Of a stretch of 64,000 bases of DNA, positions 48,562 through 63,182 are shown piece by piece. This DNA comes from Diprion similis. Lineage: Eukaryota > Arthropoda > Insecta > Hymenoptera > Diprionidae. The stretch's first letter is position 1, and every line of letters begins with the position of its first letter. The translations under genes were made by a program, and so were the position numbers. The notes below the pieces were generated by a model. The model made no database searches. It saw only the letters and a program-made list of their open reading frames with translations, and was not told where the DNA came from. Where the stretch lies: NCBI RefSeq assembly GCF_021155765.1, contig NC_060112.1, positions 9,796,001-9,860,000 on the forward strand, read 5' to 3'.

Positions 48562-48755
48562 GATTCCATTTCATGACTGACTGATACGTGTTCACCGATT
48601 ACAGTAAAATTTTCATCGTAAGTCGATTTTTTCAGGAAAGTGAGACTGTCTTTATCGGTACTATATTCACTTTGACGAAGGTATTGAGTGAATATTTGGC
48701 AATAATGCACACTCCTTGTCAAATTCACTAAATCAAGCTTCCATTCCGTCTCGTC
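48562..48755 (-). CDS. Candidate terminal coding exon, unrecognised
   Basis: After CCTGCAG (minus strand, near 48756) an open frame reads SDETEWKLDLVNLTRSVHYC, QIFTQYLRQSEYSTDKDSLT, and ends HVSVSHEMES before TGA. The composition is protein-like and the acceptor usable. No domain recognised. Confidence 0.3.
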
Positions 48756-48936
48756 ACTGCAGGTTCGGATCACAAACGTTAAACTGTAGTAGCTCCCTTT
48801 CTAATTTGCCAGGATTCGGATAATTGGTAAAGTAAGAAAAAGCCAACGTCGATCCAACGGATTTGAATAGTCGCGAAGCACTCGATGCTCTTCTCGGTTT
48901 AAGAGTGTTGTGTTTTTCCTTATTCCCGTTGTTGCG

Positions 48937-48984
48937 GATGAATGAATGAATGGATGGATGGATGGATGGATGGATGGATGGATG
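48937..48984. repeat. (GGAT)n tetranucleotide repeat
   Basis: Three GAAT units followed by about nine GGAT units, ending in degenerate GGGTAGGTGGGTG. Confidence 0.9.
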
Positions 48985-48989
48985 GGTAG

Positions 48990-51900
48990 GTGGGTGACGA
49001 TTGCTTTATTTACTATCTTTCTCGCTCTTTTGACGCCACGCGATTTGAGGACACGAAATTCTCACAGAATCTGGTAGAATGTGGTTTGACGGTGCAAAGT
49101 CCTCGTATATATTGGTCGCCGGCTCTGTTATCGCAAGTTCGTTATCGACATGGAAAAATTGAGGCGCCAGCCACGCACCCGCTTCTTCCCCCTATGGTGC
49201 ATGCCGCCAAGAGAGCAAGAGAGCAAGAGAGCCAAAGATGACTCGGAGCCGCGCGCAGAAGGGACGAATCTTTTGACGTCAGAGTGTCGCATCGCTCAAC
49301 TCGGGACGCCATGCGACAAAAACTGCATATTTTACCGATTAATTAATAGTGGTGCTCGACTATCGAATCGAATGGCTAAGGAGGGTGCGGAGTTCAATGC
49401 ACTAACTCGATTTTGTGATGTACAACGTGTTTGTACGTCGTTTACTAGCAAGCTCATGTTTACGTCTGCTTGCACTCCGTGTTTTTGTTTACATAGTATT
49501 TTTCTCATCGTTGGTTACGAGTTTTCATTCAACTCTTGCGTACTCACATCCCCTTCTTATTGCATGATAATAATTACGAGCGAGAAGAATGGCGTAAACG
49601 AATCTGAGGACACACGAACCTTTTGTCGTGCCCACGATTTAAGGGTGTAATTTGAGGCTTCATTTCTTTCCTAAAAAAGTTTTTGCACCGAGAGGTTAGG
49701 GTGAAACTTGGCAGATTGAGGTGGTTTTGTACACGGTAGCTTTAGTTGTCAAACATGAATTACGGAGCCTGCATATGTGATGCGATTTTTCGGCGGTTGA
49801 AAATAAACCTCGGATATATAGTCGATTCAGCGATTTCGATTCGCAGCTTGAACCATTTCGAATAAGTTGGCTACCCTGCGTGCAAGACGAAATTATTGCT
49901 ACGAATAGAGTTCAATTATTTTGCGTATCCACACTCGATTATTCACCCTGCTAAGATAATAAAAAATAATAAAAGAAAAGTATCGTGAAAACGACCTTGG
50001 ACCTTCGATTAATAAGGTAAAGATGGGTAATTAAAAATGTCATTCCGATCATGGGAATATTCAAACTTACTAAATTATTGTCGAAGATATTCGACGTTCT
50101 CAAATTGGAAAGCATTTCCTCATTTATTTATTCGTTAACATCTATTTATTATTTATTGCATAAATTTCGTCTGATTCCCATCTGCAGTTAGGTATTCAAA
50201 TCTATGACCGTGACATGACGGTTGTTTTACCATGACTGTCATCTAATAGAGAGACAGTACGATTTTCGAATCGAAACAAGTCTAAACGTAATGCAAACAA
50301 ATAAATTTGAAGGTTATGTAATCGAAGTATAACACCGATATGTCGCATATACGGGTGATAAAAGTCTGCAGAGTCTACCGATTTAGGGCGACAAGTATGT
50401 GACAATGAATTGAGTAATCCGAGTCAGGAGTCAGGATTGAGGTCGATGGTTTGTAATTTCATCGGCCTTGCGCCAAAATATGACAGCAGGAATGCCAACT
50501 TGAATTCAGGCGCAATCGTTCAATAACAGCGTTAATTCTTCCGACAACAACGCGAGCGAAGTTGTTGTCATGTAAATCTTGTTAAGACACTCACACCTCT
50601 CGAGATGTAGATTATACGAACTTCACGAATTACGAATGGTGTATTGATCGCAAGACGTTGACTCGATTGTTAATATTGCGTATGAAGATCAGCGATACAG
50701 GCTTACAATATTGTCAAGCTCGTGTCAGCTGGTAATTCGTTTATGTTGGAAACAAAACTCACTCTAATGAATCACTAGTGTCTCGACTGAATTATGTGGA
50801 AGGAAATATTAGATGTTTTATTAAGAGCATAGAGAAGTGCAATCAAAGAGTATTTTATTACATACCGATGATCAAATCGACATGTAATTCCAGATCTCAG
50901 ACAGACTTTCTTTCCTGCAACTTCATTTTGCATTATATGTATAAGTTTGTTATAAAAATAGCCGAGAAAGAGTTCGCATTGAACTGCTTACCTCGACATC
51001 CTCTACAACGTGAATTGAATTCGCAAGAGATCTGCGAGGAATTCAAATTACAATGGATATTTATTTTCAAAGAATCCAATTTGTCTTTGTGGAGAATTCA
51101 TTGTTTATTCTTCGATTATCGGCGGCGAGCTCCGGTGAATACAAGATGAAGTCCTTCTGTGTTCACTAAGAGTTTATTTAGGTAATGGTTCAAAAATATT
51201 TCTTGAATATTGTACTCGTATGATAAACCGTGCAAACATGCAATTGAAGTAGAATTAGCCTCGAAATAAAAATAAAAAAATAAAGCTTGGAAAGCTTTTG
51301 CGTGATTTTGAATTTTGAAATTAGTAAAATTTTACACATGTCAGTAAAGACTGACTACAGCACCCTCTTAATTGTAAGATAAAGGCAATAACAAGGTTTA
51401 GTATAAGAGAGAGAAAATACTGCGGAGAGAGAATAAGGTTCAAGGTATAAAGATTGAACGACGGAGTGATAGGGAATCTCGGGAAAATGGAGACGGCAGG
51501 GAGGAATAGGACAAAGATAAGAATGAAGTGAAAAGAAAATGTAAGAGGGGATGAGGAAATGATATAGAGATGAGGTGACGTGGTAAGACGTAAGATAGTA
51601 ATGCTATAGTGTAGGTACAGTTGGCTATGAAAAGCCTGAAATTTATCCACATTCATGCCTGATCATGTACAAGAAACACGATATTCAATTTGATCTCGTT
51701 TTTTAATGATATATTTGTTTTTAAATTTTCAATACTTCCTGTCGTTGGACAAAAAAAAGAGCTGATGTGTTTTTTGTGTGAAAATTTTTCATATCTCCGG
51801 ACATGAAAAAACATGTACATGCATACATAATCTCAGATATCTAGGTTAATGATGTTTTTTCTGTTTTGTTTGTAATCACGTTTTCTTTTTTTTTTTTTTT

Positions 51901-54900
51901 TTTTAAGCTAAATCAATACTGATAAAAAGGTTAGTTTTTCTTACAATTACAGAACACAACTATTCTGCCAAATCATGATCTCGTGACTGGAAAAACACAT
52001 TTCAAAATCATTAAGTTATCAGTAAACATAACCTGAAAGTGAATAATGTCACTGATAATGGTTTGGAACTTGATTAATCTTTTTATTATCAATTTATTAT
52101 GATAAATTTATTCAAAGTAGAAATGAGCAAAGAGATAATCGAGTTCATCATTCGATGTAGTTTGAATCGCAGAAGTAGCTGAAATTTTAGTTTGAAAATT
52201 AATTGAACAAAACGAAAACTAAGTAATGAATATACCGTAGAAGTACGTTGGTATGTACTGCAGATTAATTTCCTGTCGTCTTTCTTGATCACACATCACA
52301 GCCTCCTCGACTGTTATCAGTGCAAGTGGAATGAATTAAAATCCTGTAAATTACAAGGGGGTCTGTGACTAATTCGTTGCCTACGTGACATGTTGCATCT
52401 CGTATAAGAACATTAAATACATAACTGCGTGTCGTTGGACGTTTACTTCTGTCTTCTTTACTTTTCTGTTATAAATAACGTAAACGATAAAGTGAAAAGT
52501 TTTACTTATTTGTCCATAACGTTTACAAAACCGATTCGGGATTGACAGTCAATACGCAGTTCATGACGATTGGAAAACATACCAGCATTGATGGTCTCCA
52601 AAAAAATGAATGATAAGCAATCCGTAAAAATAAGAAGAGTATTTTTGCGTTGCTCGTTCTGCAAGGTAGCGAAACTACGATTCGGATTTATTCGCTATTT
52701 TTTCGAAATGCTTCAATTCTTCTCTAGTAAGTCTTAGGCCATGTTCAGTTCCATGACGCTATAATTTTTTGGAGCGAAGTGATGGATTTTCATTTTCGCA
52801 TTTGTTGAAGGTACGATCAGAAGAAGAGACGTCATCTTCTATTCCATGTAGAGAAATGGATGGATGGAGGTTCACGAAAAATTAAAATGGCGTCTAGTGG
52901 CCATTATTTGCCAGGGGATTGTTTACTGTTGATTACCGAGAGCTGTGAAAAGTTTTAACATACCAATTGATAAATTACAGTATGACTCCTCTTTCCGTAT
53001 CGACGAGGCAAACACACAGTATTTTCCACTGTAGCAACTAGCCTACAGTATCGTCTTATTGTTGTGCTCATATTGTTTGTTAAAGAAAATGTCCACATGC
53101 TTGAATTCTTAAGACATGATTTATAAACGTTAGCAAATAGCTTTCCACCGGTTTACGATACTTACTTTAAAATCTTGTCTATTAAAACATCATCTCAAAC
53201 TTTTAGCAATAAATAGGTGTTGCAAATATGAAGTAACTTAGGCTCCGAAAATATCAGAGGGTCCTGATTTTTCTTCACGTATAATAATTTTTAGTTGGGA
53301 GAATTTAAAAAAAATTGCATTTCCTTAAGCTACGAATTTTTGTAATTGAAAATTATACATTTTCTGCACATGAAAAGTTATATATACATCTCATAACTTT
53401 TTGAAAATGACAAAAACAGGTCAAATTTGCATGCGCGTTGATCTGGCTGGATATTGTATACCCTGAACATATGCAGTCCGCTTCCTAACAACACTGATTT
53501 AGGTATTTAGATAGTAAGAAATTGCGACTTGATGATATCGTTTTTAAAAGGCATAAAAAAAATTTTAAACCCACGAAAAAATTCGACTTATACGCAGCTA
53601 AAATTATACAATAAAAAGATTAAAGTACAAAGTGATTAATAAGTAACTAGCAGCTGTTAATTAGCCAGCAATATAATTAACGAGCGTTCGCACCATTTCT
53701 TATCCATATACACCGCACCTATACTCAGGCATGACATTTTTATTTTTACGTCAATTCGCTGCAGACGGGTCACACACAGGATAAAAAGATAATATTTTGA
53801 AGTTCATAATGATTATCACCCACATGCTATATGTAAGTGGAATGTCACATAACCAGAGAAATTTCACCTTAAACGAACTGCGGTTACCAATTGTCATAGC
53901 AAAAAAAAAAAAAAAAAGGAAAATCTTCAACATGCCTTACCTGCCAACATTTCATATTTATTTTACAGTAAAAAGTTAAACGCAAAACTTTTTTAATGTG
54001 TCAATTTGCTTTTTGATTTTTCAATTTTTATTATACTTTCAAGAACACGGACGCTCATGAAAATGAGTTTGAATTTTTTGATAGAAAGACATTTGATATG
54101 GAGACGTGATCGAGGATTTTTTTCTACTCTGTTGACCTGTCAGTAATTTCTAGACACATCAAATTCATCTGTTTATAACTCGCTCTTAAAACTTTATAAT
54201 AAATCAATGTGACGAAGAAGTTCCACACGCGTGAAAATAAATGGAAAATATATTGCTTGTTTGGTTGCAATTAATGTAGCATGTTAAAGATAAATCGTTG
54301 GAGATTGATCGAATATTCTAGCATCAAGTCGGTTGAGGCAAACTTTTATTTGTTCTGGCAGCCGGCCAAACAAATCCACTTCGACCGTATCACTCACAAG
54401 AAATACAGTCAGTTCCAACAAATTCCAATGAATAATTGCCGCATTTTTTTTTTTTTCTTTTTTTTTATTTGGTATAAGATTCAGCGAATCAGCAGCAAGA
54501 AGCGTTCTTTCGTTATGTTGGTAAATTTCGCGGATCTTTTTCACCAACGATAAAAATTTCAAGCCAGCCTCACAGCGCGATGACCCAATCCTGTATACGT
54601 GTTCTTATCAGAGTAAATTGAGCAAATCTAGGTCACCTAATTGCCAAAGTATACATGTACAGGGGTGTTGACACGTGGCCTCTGAAAAATGGACTATCTT
54701 CCAAAGGTTAGTTCATTCTCGAAAAAATAATCGTAGACGTTAATAGAAATTCCTACGAGATTATTTCAGTGGAAACGAAGATACACGAGTTCACGGAAGA
54801 TTAGCGAGGCAAATATTACCAAGCAAATCGCTAAACACTCGTAGGTCAAGCATTTGACAATTATATATGTGAAAAGTGTTAAATAGCGTTGTTGATAGAA

Positions 54901-57429
54901 CTCCGAACGCGCTGCCAAGATAAAATTGGTAAATTTAAATTGAATGCTCGTTGGGTGAAGAGTTTCAATTTTTATCCTTTAAAGTCTCACACTGATTAAA
55001 CTCATCATTTTCAAAATCATTCTTCTTCAATTTGGGTCTTAAAATTGTGTACAGAAATATTGGACCGTTGCTTAATTCGAATAAAATAATTAGCGGTAAG
55101 TCAAAGTTTACGATCGAGAGGCAGGTGTAATAAAATATTTTCACAAAGTCTCATGACGCAAGAATCATTAATGCAATTATATATACATGCTGACAATTTT
55201 TTGAATACATGCAACTGGACTAACCTTGAATTTACCTTGTCATGGCTTGAAACGGTCATTCTGTTTGTAAATAGCATTTCAAAATATTCAACAATACATT
55301 ACGTCACATTACATAAAAAAATATTATTGATTTCAAAACCATAGAGTTTGAAACTGCCTTTTTTATGCGCCATCCTCAGCACCTTGTTATGGCTTTAATT
55401 GAAGTATAGTGCATGGAAAGAAAAAAAAATATAGTTTTATTCTTATGGTAACTCCAGTTGGGATTGTAATTATATTTACACATCGACTTGATAAACCTCG
55501 CTGTACTTTCAGATATTATTACATTCAGTTTAAAAATAAGACACGGAATAGATTATACAATTATTTATATTGATATAATGTAACTTTGGAGATAAAATGT
55601 TTATACACATATGGCAAAGAAAAGTAATTAATTGGTTGTGCAAACCTGTGCTAACCTTAACCTAATTTTTCAACTCACACGTGAAATTTTTGGTAATGAA
55701 TAACTTGTATTATTTTTTTTCTAAATAAACGTTTAAAATTTAAGGTTTCAGTTAACAAATTAAATACTTTGCACAATCGAATGTATTCACTTCATTCCCT
55801 TTTTAAAATTTTAACTATACTATATATCGAGGTGTAAATTCCAGTTTGTTTATCAAGAGTTATTTTCAAAATCTTTTGAGGAACTTTTTTTCTATCAGGG
55901 ATTTTTTAACGCAGGAAAGTTATTCTTAAAGTAGCTGAAGCGTGAGTTTTTATGTTTTATGTTTCATTGTGACGCAAATATTTCGACCGCCCGACAAATT
56001 TTACATAACAAATAACACTACGTCTTTAATTATTTTTGTTCTAATGGTTTCGAAATGTGAATGGAAAAATGTATAATAGATATGATTTTTTGGACGCCTC
56101 GCGCACTCGCCGTTAGTCTTTAATATTTTACGAGCAAAATTTTATGCTCCACGCGTGAACTCGTACGATATTCAGCTTGGTTCTAAAAAAGATTAACGAG
56201 TACGACTATTTATTTATATTTTTGTTGAAGAAAGATCGATACAATGTTTACTCGAGGATTGATTTGGATGAGGAAAATGATTGAAAAATTATGATTCGGA
56301 ATAGTTTTTGTTTGCGATTATGACAAAAATAACCGTCACAAATTAATTGTCTTAACGATTTAGTATATCGTGTATTGAAATAAATCATCTGAATAAGTAC
56401 AAGATATAGACACATGTAACGAGCAAGTGTAACATACGTATAAAAAGTGATCATAATCGAGTTATGAAACATAAAAACTTGTGATTATTTTGGAGGCCTA
56501 GCAATTTCATGAAGAGAAAAAAACGTTCGTGTATTGATTCAACAGTGCCTTGCTTTAATTAGCAAATCACATTAAAGAGCAATTAGAGCTCGAGAGTGAG
56601 AACAGAGGTCAAGAGTGCGCCGTGTCAATGAACGTTGTCATCTATACCAGAATTTTTAGAGACATTCATGAATTAAAATCGTATAATCGAGTGACACAAA
56701 TAACCAGTTATAACTTGCGAGGGGCATTATCGCATCATTACACAGCTTGGGAAGAGGGTATATTTTTCAATAAAACGAATGGCGTCTTATTACGCGGTAA
56801 ATGTAAGATCTGGTAGAAAACATATGAGGCATTCCACGCCACTTTGGTTCCACAAAAAATGAATATACCTGAAATTTTTCGCGAGATTCAGATTATGCAA
56901 ATAGCACTTTCTGCAGGTCAAAATTAATGGCCGATTTTCTTGACCCCTCTTGATAGCAATTCAAACATCTATTGAAGGGATCAGCCGGGAAATTTTGACA
57001 TTATTTAAATGACTAACAAAGTGCGAAATTTGATATTTATGTACGATTTTATAGGCTTGATACGATCACTTTTATTTCTGAATTGCTGTTGAAGAACCGT
57101 CATTTTTCAATTCTTCTCACTGACGGTTAATCCAATTCATCGATGCTAAAAAATTGACACTGATGAAAAGTCTTGTTTAACATCAATTCAATCATTCTTT
57201 CAAGCATGAATGATTTTTCAAACGTCAGTTTTAAAATAGAATATTTTCCAATAAATTAATTCATGTATGGACAATGAGAGGAAAAAACCTCGAAAAATTC
57301 CCTTTTGTGTTTGAATGAAATTTCATGTAAGAAGTTCAATGCAATGTTTTTCTTCTCTTTACGGTGTGTTCTTATTTCAGAATTTATAAGCTATTTGAAT
57401 CCGTTTAGTGTCTTATTTCGTTGAAGTCA
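48990..57429. other. Gene-poor stretch
   Basis: A+T-rich with poly(T) (about 51889-51904) and poly(A) (about 53901-53918) runs. The longest open frames (50778-51149 plus, 51321-51656 minus) start at non-ATG codons or mirror purine-rich DNA. No supportable gene. Confidence 0.5.
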
Positions 57430-57483
57430 ATGGATATTATCGGTTGTGAATCATCAGACGAGGAACGATGAGTTAATCAACAG

Positions 57484-57954
57484 GTAATGGAATTACGGAC
57501 GTATCAGACGTACAGTCTAAACATGAAAGTACAAAAAGAGAGAAACGTCACAACGAAGGTTCAGAAGCTGAAATTATAGTCAGTAAAGTTGAATTTGATG
57601 AAAAAAGTATCAAGTGAATAAAAATGATTAGTCCTGAAAATTTAGATGGTGAAAAAAAGCCCAGCTATCGATAATTTTAGAATAACGACATCGTTGAATG
57701 TTTCTTTTCCAATTTTTACAAATTATGAGTGATTTTGTTCGTCAAACGACTCCGTTGCGTATTTAATTGAAGATAATTTTTTTCCCGTAAATCCTCAGTT
57801 CATTATAAAAACACATTTAATCAAAATCACTATTGATTATTGTCGATAAATTTATGCTTCGTTGTAGAAAACACATTATCTTCATTCGAAATTAATTTCA
57901 GGTGATCTATCAAGTATCCATTTACCAATTGAACCATTTATCAAGATGGGGTAA
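57484..57954 (+). CDS. Candidate small spliced gene (two exons), unrecognised
   Basis: Exon 57484-57582 follows CAACAG and reads NGITDVSDVQSKHESTKREK, then RHNEGSEAEIIVS; its donor is A|GTAAAG. The acceptor ATTAATTTCAG leads into 57902-57954, which keeps phase and reads DLSSIHLPIEPFIKMG then TAA. Just upstream an ATG (57430) reads MDIIGCESSDEER before a stop, in another frame. Unspliced, the same frame stops and then resumes (MISPENLDGEKKPSYR). Either a small gene with a missed 5' part or a decaying coding remnant. Confidence 0.25.
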
Positions 57955-58383
57955 ATAGTGATAGTAATTTTGGAACTAAAAAACGGAACGATAGCATAAC
58001 TTTTTTTAAAATTGTTGATAACCAAACTTTATTCACTTGAATCTGCAGTTTTTACATGTTTTTTATGTTGAAAAATGATTTTTCAAATAAATTCAACTTA
58101 ACTAACTTGAGTTCAAGCTTGTGAACACTATCTTCATTATGTTTTTGTTTGACTGGACTTTACGATCTAAAAATCCTCAACTGTTTGATTTTTCATTATT
58201 ATTTACTTAATATTTTCTAGCATTGTATAAAATCATCTCCAAATACATGGCTGCATCTCTTTTTATCAGACTATTAGTATAGCTCACATATCTTTTTTGC
58301 CTGCATTCCGTACGTAAAGTACCTGATAGTTTCTGTGACAGTACGAAACATGCACCAAAGTACTAAAAATTGGTCTATTTTGT

Positions 58384-58385
<2 letters not shown>

Positions 58386-58423
<38 letters not shown>
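58386..58423. repeat. Poly(A) tract, 38 bases
   Basis: Longest homopolymer in the window. No clear retroposed sequence upstream, so its origin is unknown. Confidence 0.85.
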
Positions 58424-58426
<3 letters not shown>

Positions 58427-58599
58427 CGTCCGCATCATGAGAAGGCAAAGACTTCTTTTCGGCTCATGAATTACTTTGCAATACTTGTCGTCGTTTCGCA
58501 GACGCGCTCGCCTAAGTACAACTCATTTTGCATTTTGGTCAATCCGTCAGTGTTTTGCGCCAAGTATAATCTCTGGCCCTGACACTGATGATGTCGGGC

Positions 58600-61500
58600 G
58601 ATAAGTGACTTCGTAAAAATTAATATAATATAATTGAAGCCCATTTAGATTGAGATGGATTGAAGACTGCGGCCACCATTGGCGACCGATTGTCAACCTA
58701 CGTCTTGTATCTCATTCAGCCACATACCTAGAATGACTCAAGTTCAGAAGCACAGTCTGAATTTGTACTCGTGCAGTACCGTCTGAATGAAAATTTTACA
58801 CGTGTTCGACCTCGTTCCCAGGTGTCGCCATATGCGTAATCGAAGAGAATACAAATCAAATATTGATACGCAATAAATAACGATTGCGCCAAGCCTCGGA
58901 TTTCTTCTCCAGCACATCCGTATTAACTCTCACTGTATAATAAAACTGTACTCAGTGCGATCAATTGTATTTCCGATTCATTCTTTGTTCTGTTGTAGCA
59001 GATTTTATCTGGTTCCTATAAAATCTGGTATTGCTTATTAGATTGGTTAATTTTTTGTTGTGAACTTGTTCACTTTTTGTATAGTTTTTTGGGGTACTAT
59101 CTATTCATGTATACAGAATATAGAAATATTCGAAGGATCGTGACATTGAAGACTGCAACTATAAATCAGCATCTCTAAATTTACAGCTTTTAACACTCTT
59201 GAGGAATTAACGTGTTTTAGCCACTAAAAACGGTAAAAATGGTGTGATTTTTTTACAAGTATAATAATAGTAGTAAATAGTCAGGATTACTGTCATTAGG
59301 TGGGTACGTACTATGCAGTTAACGAAGTGAAAAAAGTATTCAAGGTCCTTCGAAAGTACAATGGTTTACTTGAGTATGAATCTCATTGAAAAGCAAATTG
59401 TTACAAGCGTACATTTTTCGCAGTAGACGTTCAATTATTTAACCTTATTATAAATGTTTCTATTTGTATGGAAATTTTCTTTCTGGGTCAGCGATTGCAT
59501 TTGATTGATTTAAGAGGTCACGCTCAAGTAGCGTTTTGTAGAAAAGTCAACGAGAAATTTACTCTTAACTATACGCTAAGAATCACCAATTCCCGTTTAG
59601 TCGAGTATAATCGATTATGTTTCTCGATTTTTCGTTTTTACTCCGAGGAACGACGCAATGCAATGCAATATCAATTTATGTGATTAAAGTATGAATTACT
59701 ATCATTGCATTGCTTACTAAGCATCTGTTTGATATAATTAGTAAAAGATAAAACAATATTTCTATCTGAAATTGAACTACAAATTACCAAAAAAACTTTT
59801 CTGCCATTAAGACTACGTACTGAAATTTACGAAACTTTGACTTTAAATTTTTTTATTTAATCCCTTATTTTTTACTGATTTCATCGAGTCGTGTTCGATT
59901 AGTATATTTCGAACTCGATTAATCGATGCATCAATTATTTTTAGCTTCGTAGCTATCGCAAATCTATGCTATCGGTATATAATTTGAAGATGAAGCCATT
60001 ACAAAACAAACTAAATTCGATTACTTAAATTACCAGACGCAAGAGGCGAATAAATCCAAGTTTCAACTGTGTTAAAAATTGAATACAATTTTCCGCAATG
60101 CAAAATGTGATTTCCTTCGTTATTCGTATACGGAAATAAAGTATTCACTTACATGAAATATTGTGCATCAGCTACAGGCAAGTACCTAGAAATCTGAGTG
60201 AATCACTGCGAAAACTGGACAATGAGTGAATAGATTCAAACTAATCTACACAAACTTTATTTAATTGCAACATTGCGCAGCATTATTCTAAATATTCTTT
60301 TGTCTGTAATAGACGAAAAGTTGTGAACAATCATTGAATTGTATGTGTATTTTTTGGCCGCACATTAAAACGGTTTCAGATTAAACTCACGATAAATTGA
60401 ATCACATCAGTATTCTATTGAATAATCTATAAAATTCAACATAACCATTTTTTTACCTTGAAATTTTAATTTTACATTTCAATTTTTAATCACCAACTAT
60501 GGAATCTGATAAGTTTATCCACTCAAGTAGATAATGATGTATTAATGTACATTTATAGAAGTTCGTTAAACGATTAATAACCTGCAATAGTACCTGCATA
60601 AGTGCAGGTATTACTCATGACCGCAGTTGTACAGGCTTAACGATGTATCAGGAGTACAGTTGAGTACAAAATTAATGAATCAAAATTAAATGAATAAAAA
60701 ATAAATCGACGGTTTAAAATACGAAAACTGAAAGACATCGCAGCACTTATTTCATGTCGTATTGAGGCCACGAAAATGAAAACTACAGATTGAATTATTT
60801 TTGTAATATCCTAAAAAAAAGAAGAAATGAAGAAAATGTTTGCTCTATACAACAATAATGCCAAAAAATATCTTCCTATAATTGAATTAGCACTAATTGA
60901 GGACAAACATTTTGTAGCGTTATTCTCGGATGAAATAAAAAAGTTTTTGAATAATTTTGTTTACGGTGGGATGAAGAATTGTCCTATCTATAAGGCATTT
61001 TCACATGAGTGTTGGATAGGCTTTCATGCAACAGTAAAAATCAGTGTGACATCTTACTCGGTCGGTATCGAGTGACTATAGAACCCTCTGAACTATCCAG
61101 ATTCTCATATTAAAATGGAAGCAATTTTGATGACTGAAAACTAAACAAAATTATTGATATTGATAATCTACATCAATAAATCGAAATTCTGGATTTACAG
61201 ACAAACATTTTGATGGATGGCCGTATCTCATAAAATGCAAATAAAAGAATAAAAATATGTCAAACATATCGGTGCTGAATCATCAGAAGATTATCCTTGT
61301 CACACGACTTATAGAGAATTTAATTTACATTTCATAAGAATAGGAAGAACGACACATTATTGGCTTCAAAAAACGATGCATTGTAAAATGAGATGTAATC
61401 GTGATTTTTAGTCGATACTCAAAAAATCCAAAAAATTTCCAATTCCTACGGAAATCCACATATTGTTCCAGTGAAATTCTGTTTGATCAACTTTAGTCTC

Positions 61501-63100
61501 ATCTTCTGAACCTCAGTTAAACCATTCAGTTGTTCTGATACTTTCTTACTTGTTTAGACTGTACGCACGATCCATCTTTATTGCTAATTAACATATCGAG
61601 TAGTATAATAAAGATATAGTTTGTCGCACTTCATACGCATGTGTCACCCACACCGTCAATCCGCCAATGGGTGATCTAAGAAAGTTTCTCATTATACAAG
61701 GTTATAACGACGAGTTACGAGGGAGTGGGTATATTAATAGCCGCGATTGAGAAAACAATCCAGGACAAACAACTTTCTTATTCATATAGGTATACCTCGG
61801 TTCAGCCTGTTCCGTACCTTGCAACTATACCCAGCATTGCGAATCGGCACTTTCCGATCCCGGACGATCCAAGTGATTAGAAATGGTTCGGGCATATAAT
61901 AGTGTGTTGAAACGGTTCGTTTACCTGCTTATATCGATAATTACACAATACTATACGCACACATTGCAATCATGCCAATGAATCGTGGAGACTTATTTGG
62001 AAGCCAATTATATCGATAATAGGCGTCCGGTTAAGTGGATCAATCAAACGACGCTCCGCATCATCCTTCGCAATCTACAGTGGATAGTAATTCTTTCGGC
62101 CTGGCAAAACCTCAATTATATCAACGTCGCGATTACTCTCGTATTTTTCCCAGCGTAGGTAGGTAATGTTACATAGATTATATGCGTGTAATGGTTGGTT
62201 CACACGCGGCAAAACGGTGACAGCCTCGGTAGACAGCTAGATAACAGTTGGCGCGGTGAGTCAATTCAGTAATCTACCTACCTACCTACCTACCTACAAC
62301 CTTTACTCGCATTTTACGTAACAATTTAACAATCGCGTATCTCGGTGAAGCGAGCGATGCTAGACGGTAAGTATTCGTGTAAACAGAACATGGCATGCAG
62401 GTCATTTTTGTAGGTACCTACGCCGAATGTCGACGATGACGAAAGTTTTCATTTCATACTTTAAACGTTCCTTATTCAAATCATTTCGATTTTCAAATTC
62501 CAGGTGCGAGTAAATTCGACGAAGTGTATCGAACCAAAACGCGTCTCGAGAGTCTTTTACTCTCAGGAATAAAACCGTGGACGGTTTTCGACGAAGGTCA
62601 CGACCAAGGGCAAAAAAATACTATAGACTTGATAGTAAATCCGCACGAGCCAAACAATCGATGACATGTTGCGACTGATTGTGATAGTGACGAGTAATGT
62701 TTGAACGATAGGAACGAGACGTTCCACGATCAAAATGCTCTCCAAGACATTTCCAGCATTCATAAATCCAACGACGCGCGATTCCAGCGTGAAATCGAAC
62801 ATTGCTTGCATCACGTGGGGGTATTTCAAAAGCAATATGTTTTCACACGATTAGATAAGACAGACGAGTATATAATGCTATCTACACCTCAGTACGCATG
62901 TAACAAATTATTTTCAAAACTGCGACGATTTTCCGTCCAACGAATTCACGCCGACTATCATCCAGACGCCGCCGTTTGAAATCCAAGTGTTAATACATCT
63001 ATGTGTATCCACAATTGTGAGCACGTGTGCACGTGCGTATGGCATAACACGCGTGCGACGGGCCCTCGTTGAGAACCTCTCTGTAGTCTGCTAGACTTTC
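58600..63100. other. Gene-poor stretch with one weak open frame
   Basis: Mostly A+T-rich non-coding DNA. The frame at 60827-61075 (plus; begins MKKMFALYNNNAKKY and contains HFVALFSDEIKKFLNNF) starts at ATG and looks mildly protein-like, possibly a transposon remnant, but has no context. Confidence 0.4.
62274..62297. repeat. (CTAC)n tetranucleotide repeat
   Basis: Six tandem CTAC units. Confidence 0.9.
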
Positions 63101-63182
63101 AAAAAACAGCGCGCGAATCGACTGTCCTGGAACTTAACTAGGAATGAATGGCCATTGGCCATGCGAGCGATGCGTTACTCAC

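Noticed and set aside
50778..51149. 123-codon plus-strand open frame
   Set aside because: Starts at GTG, no splice context and no domain; compatible with chance in this composition.
51321..51656. Hydrophobic minus-strand frame with possible membrane segments
   Set aside because: Arises from a purine-rich plus strand (GAGA-type low complexity), which yields Leu/Phe/Ser-rich frames on the other strand.
60827..61075. 82-codon plus-strand ORF with transposase-like feel
   Set aside because: No catalytic motif, no flanking repeats and no splice evidence; kept only as a note in the gene-poor stretch.
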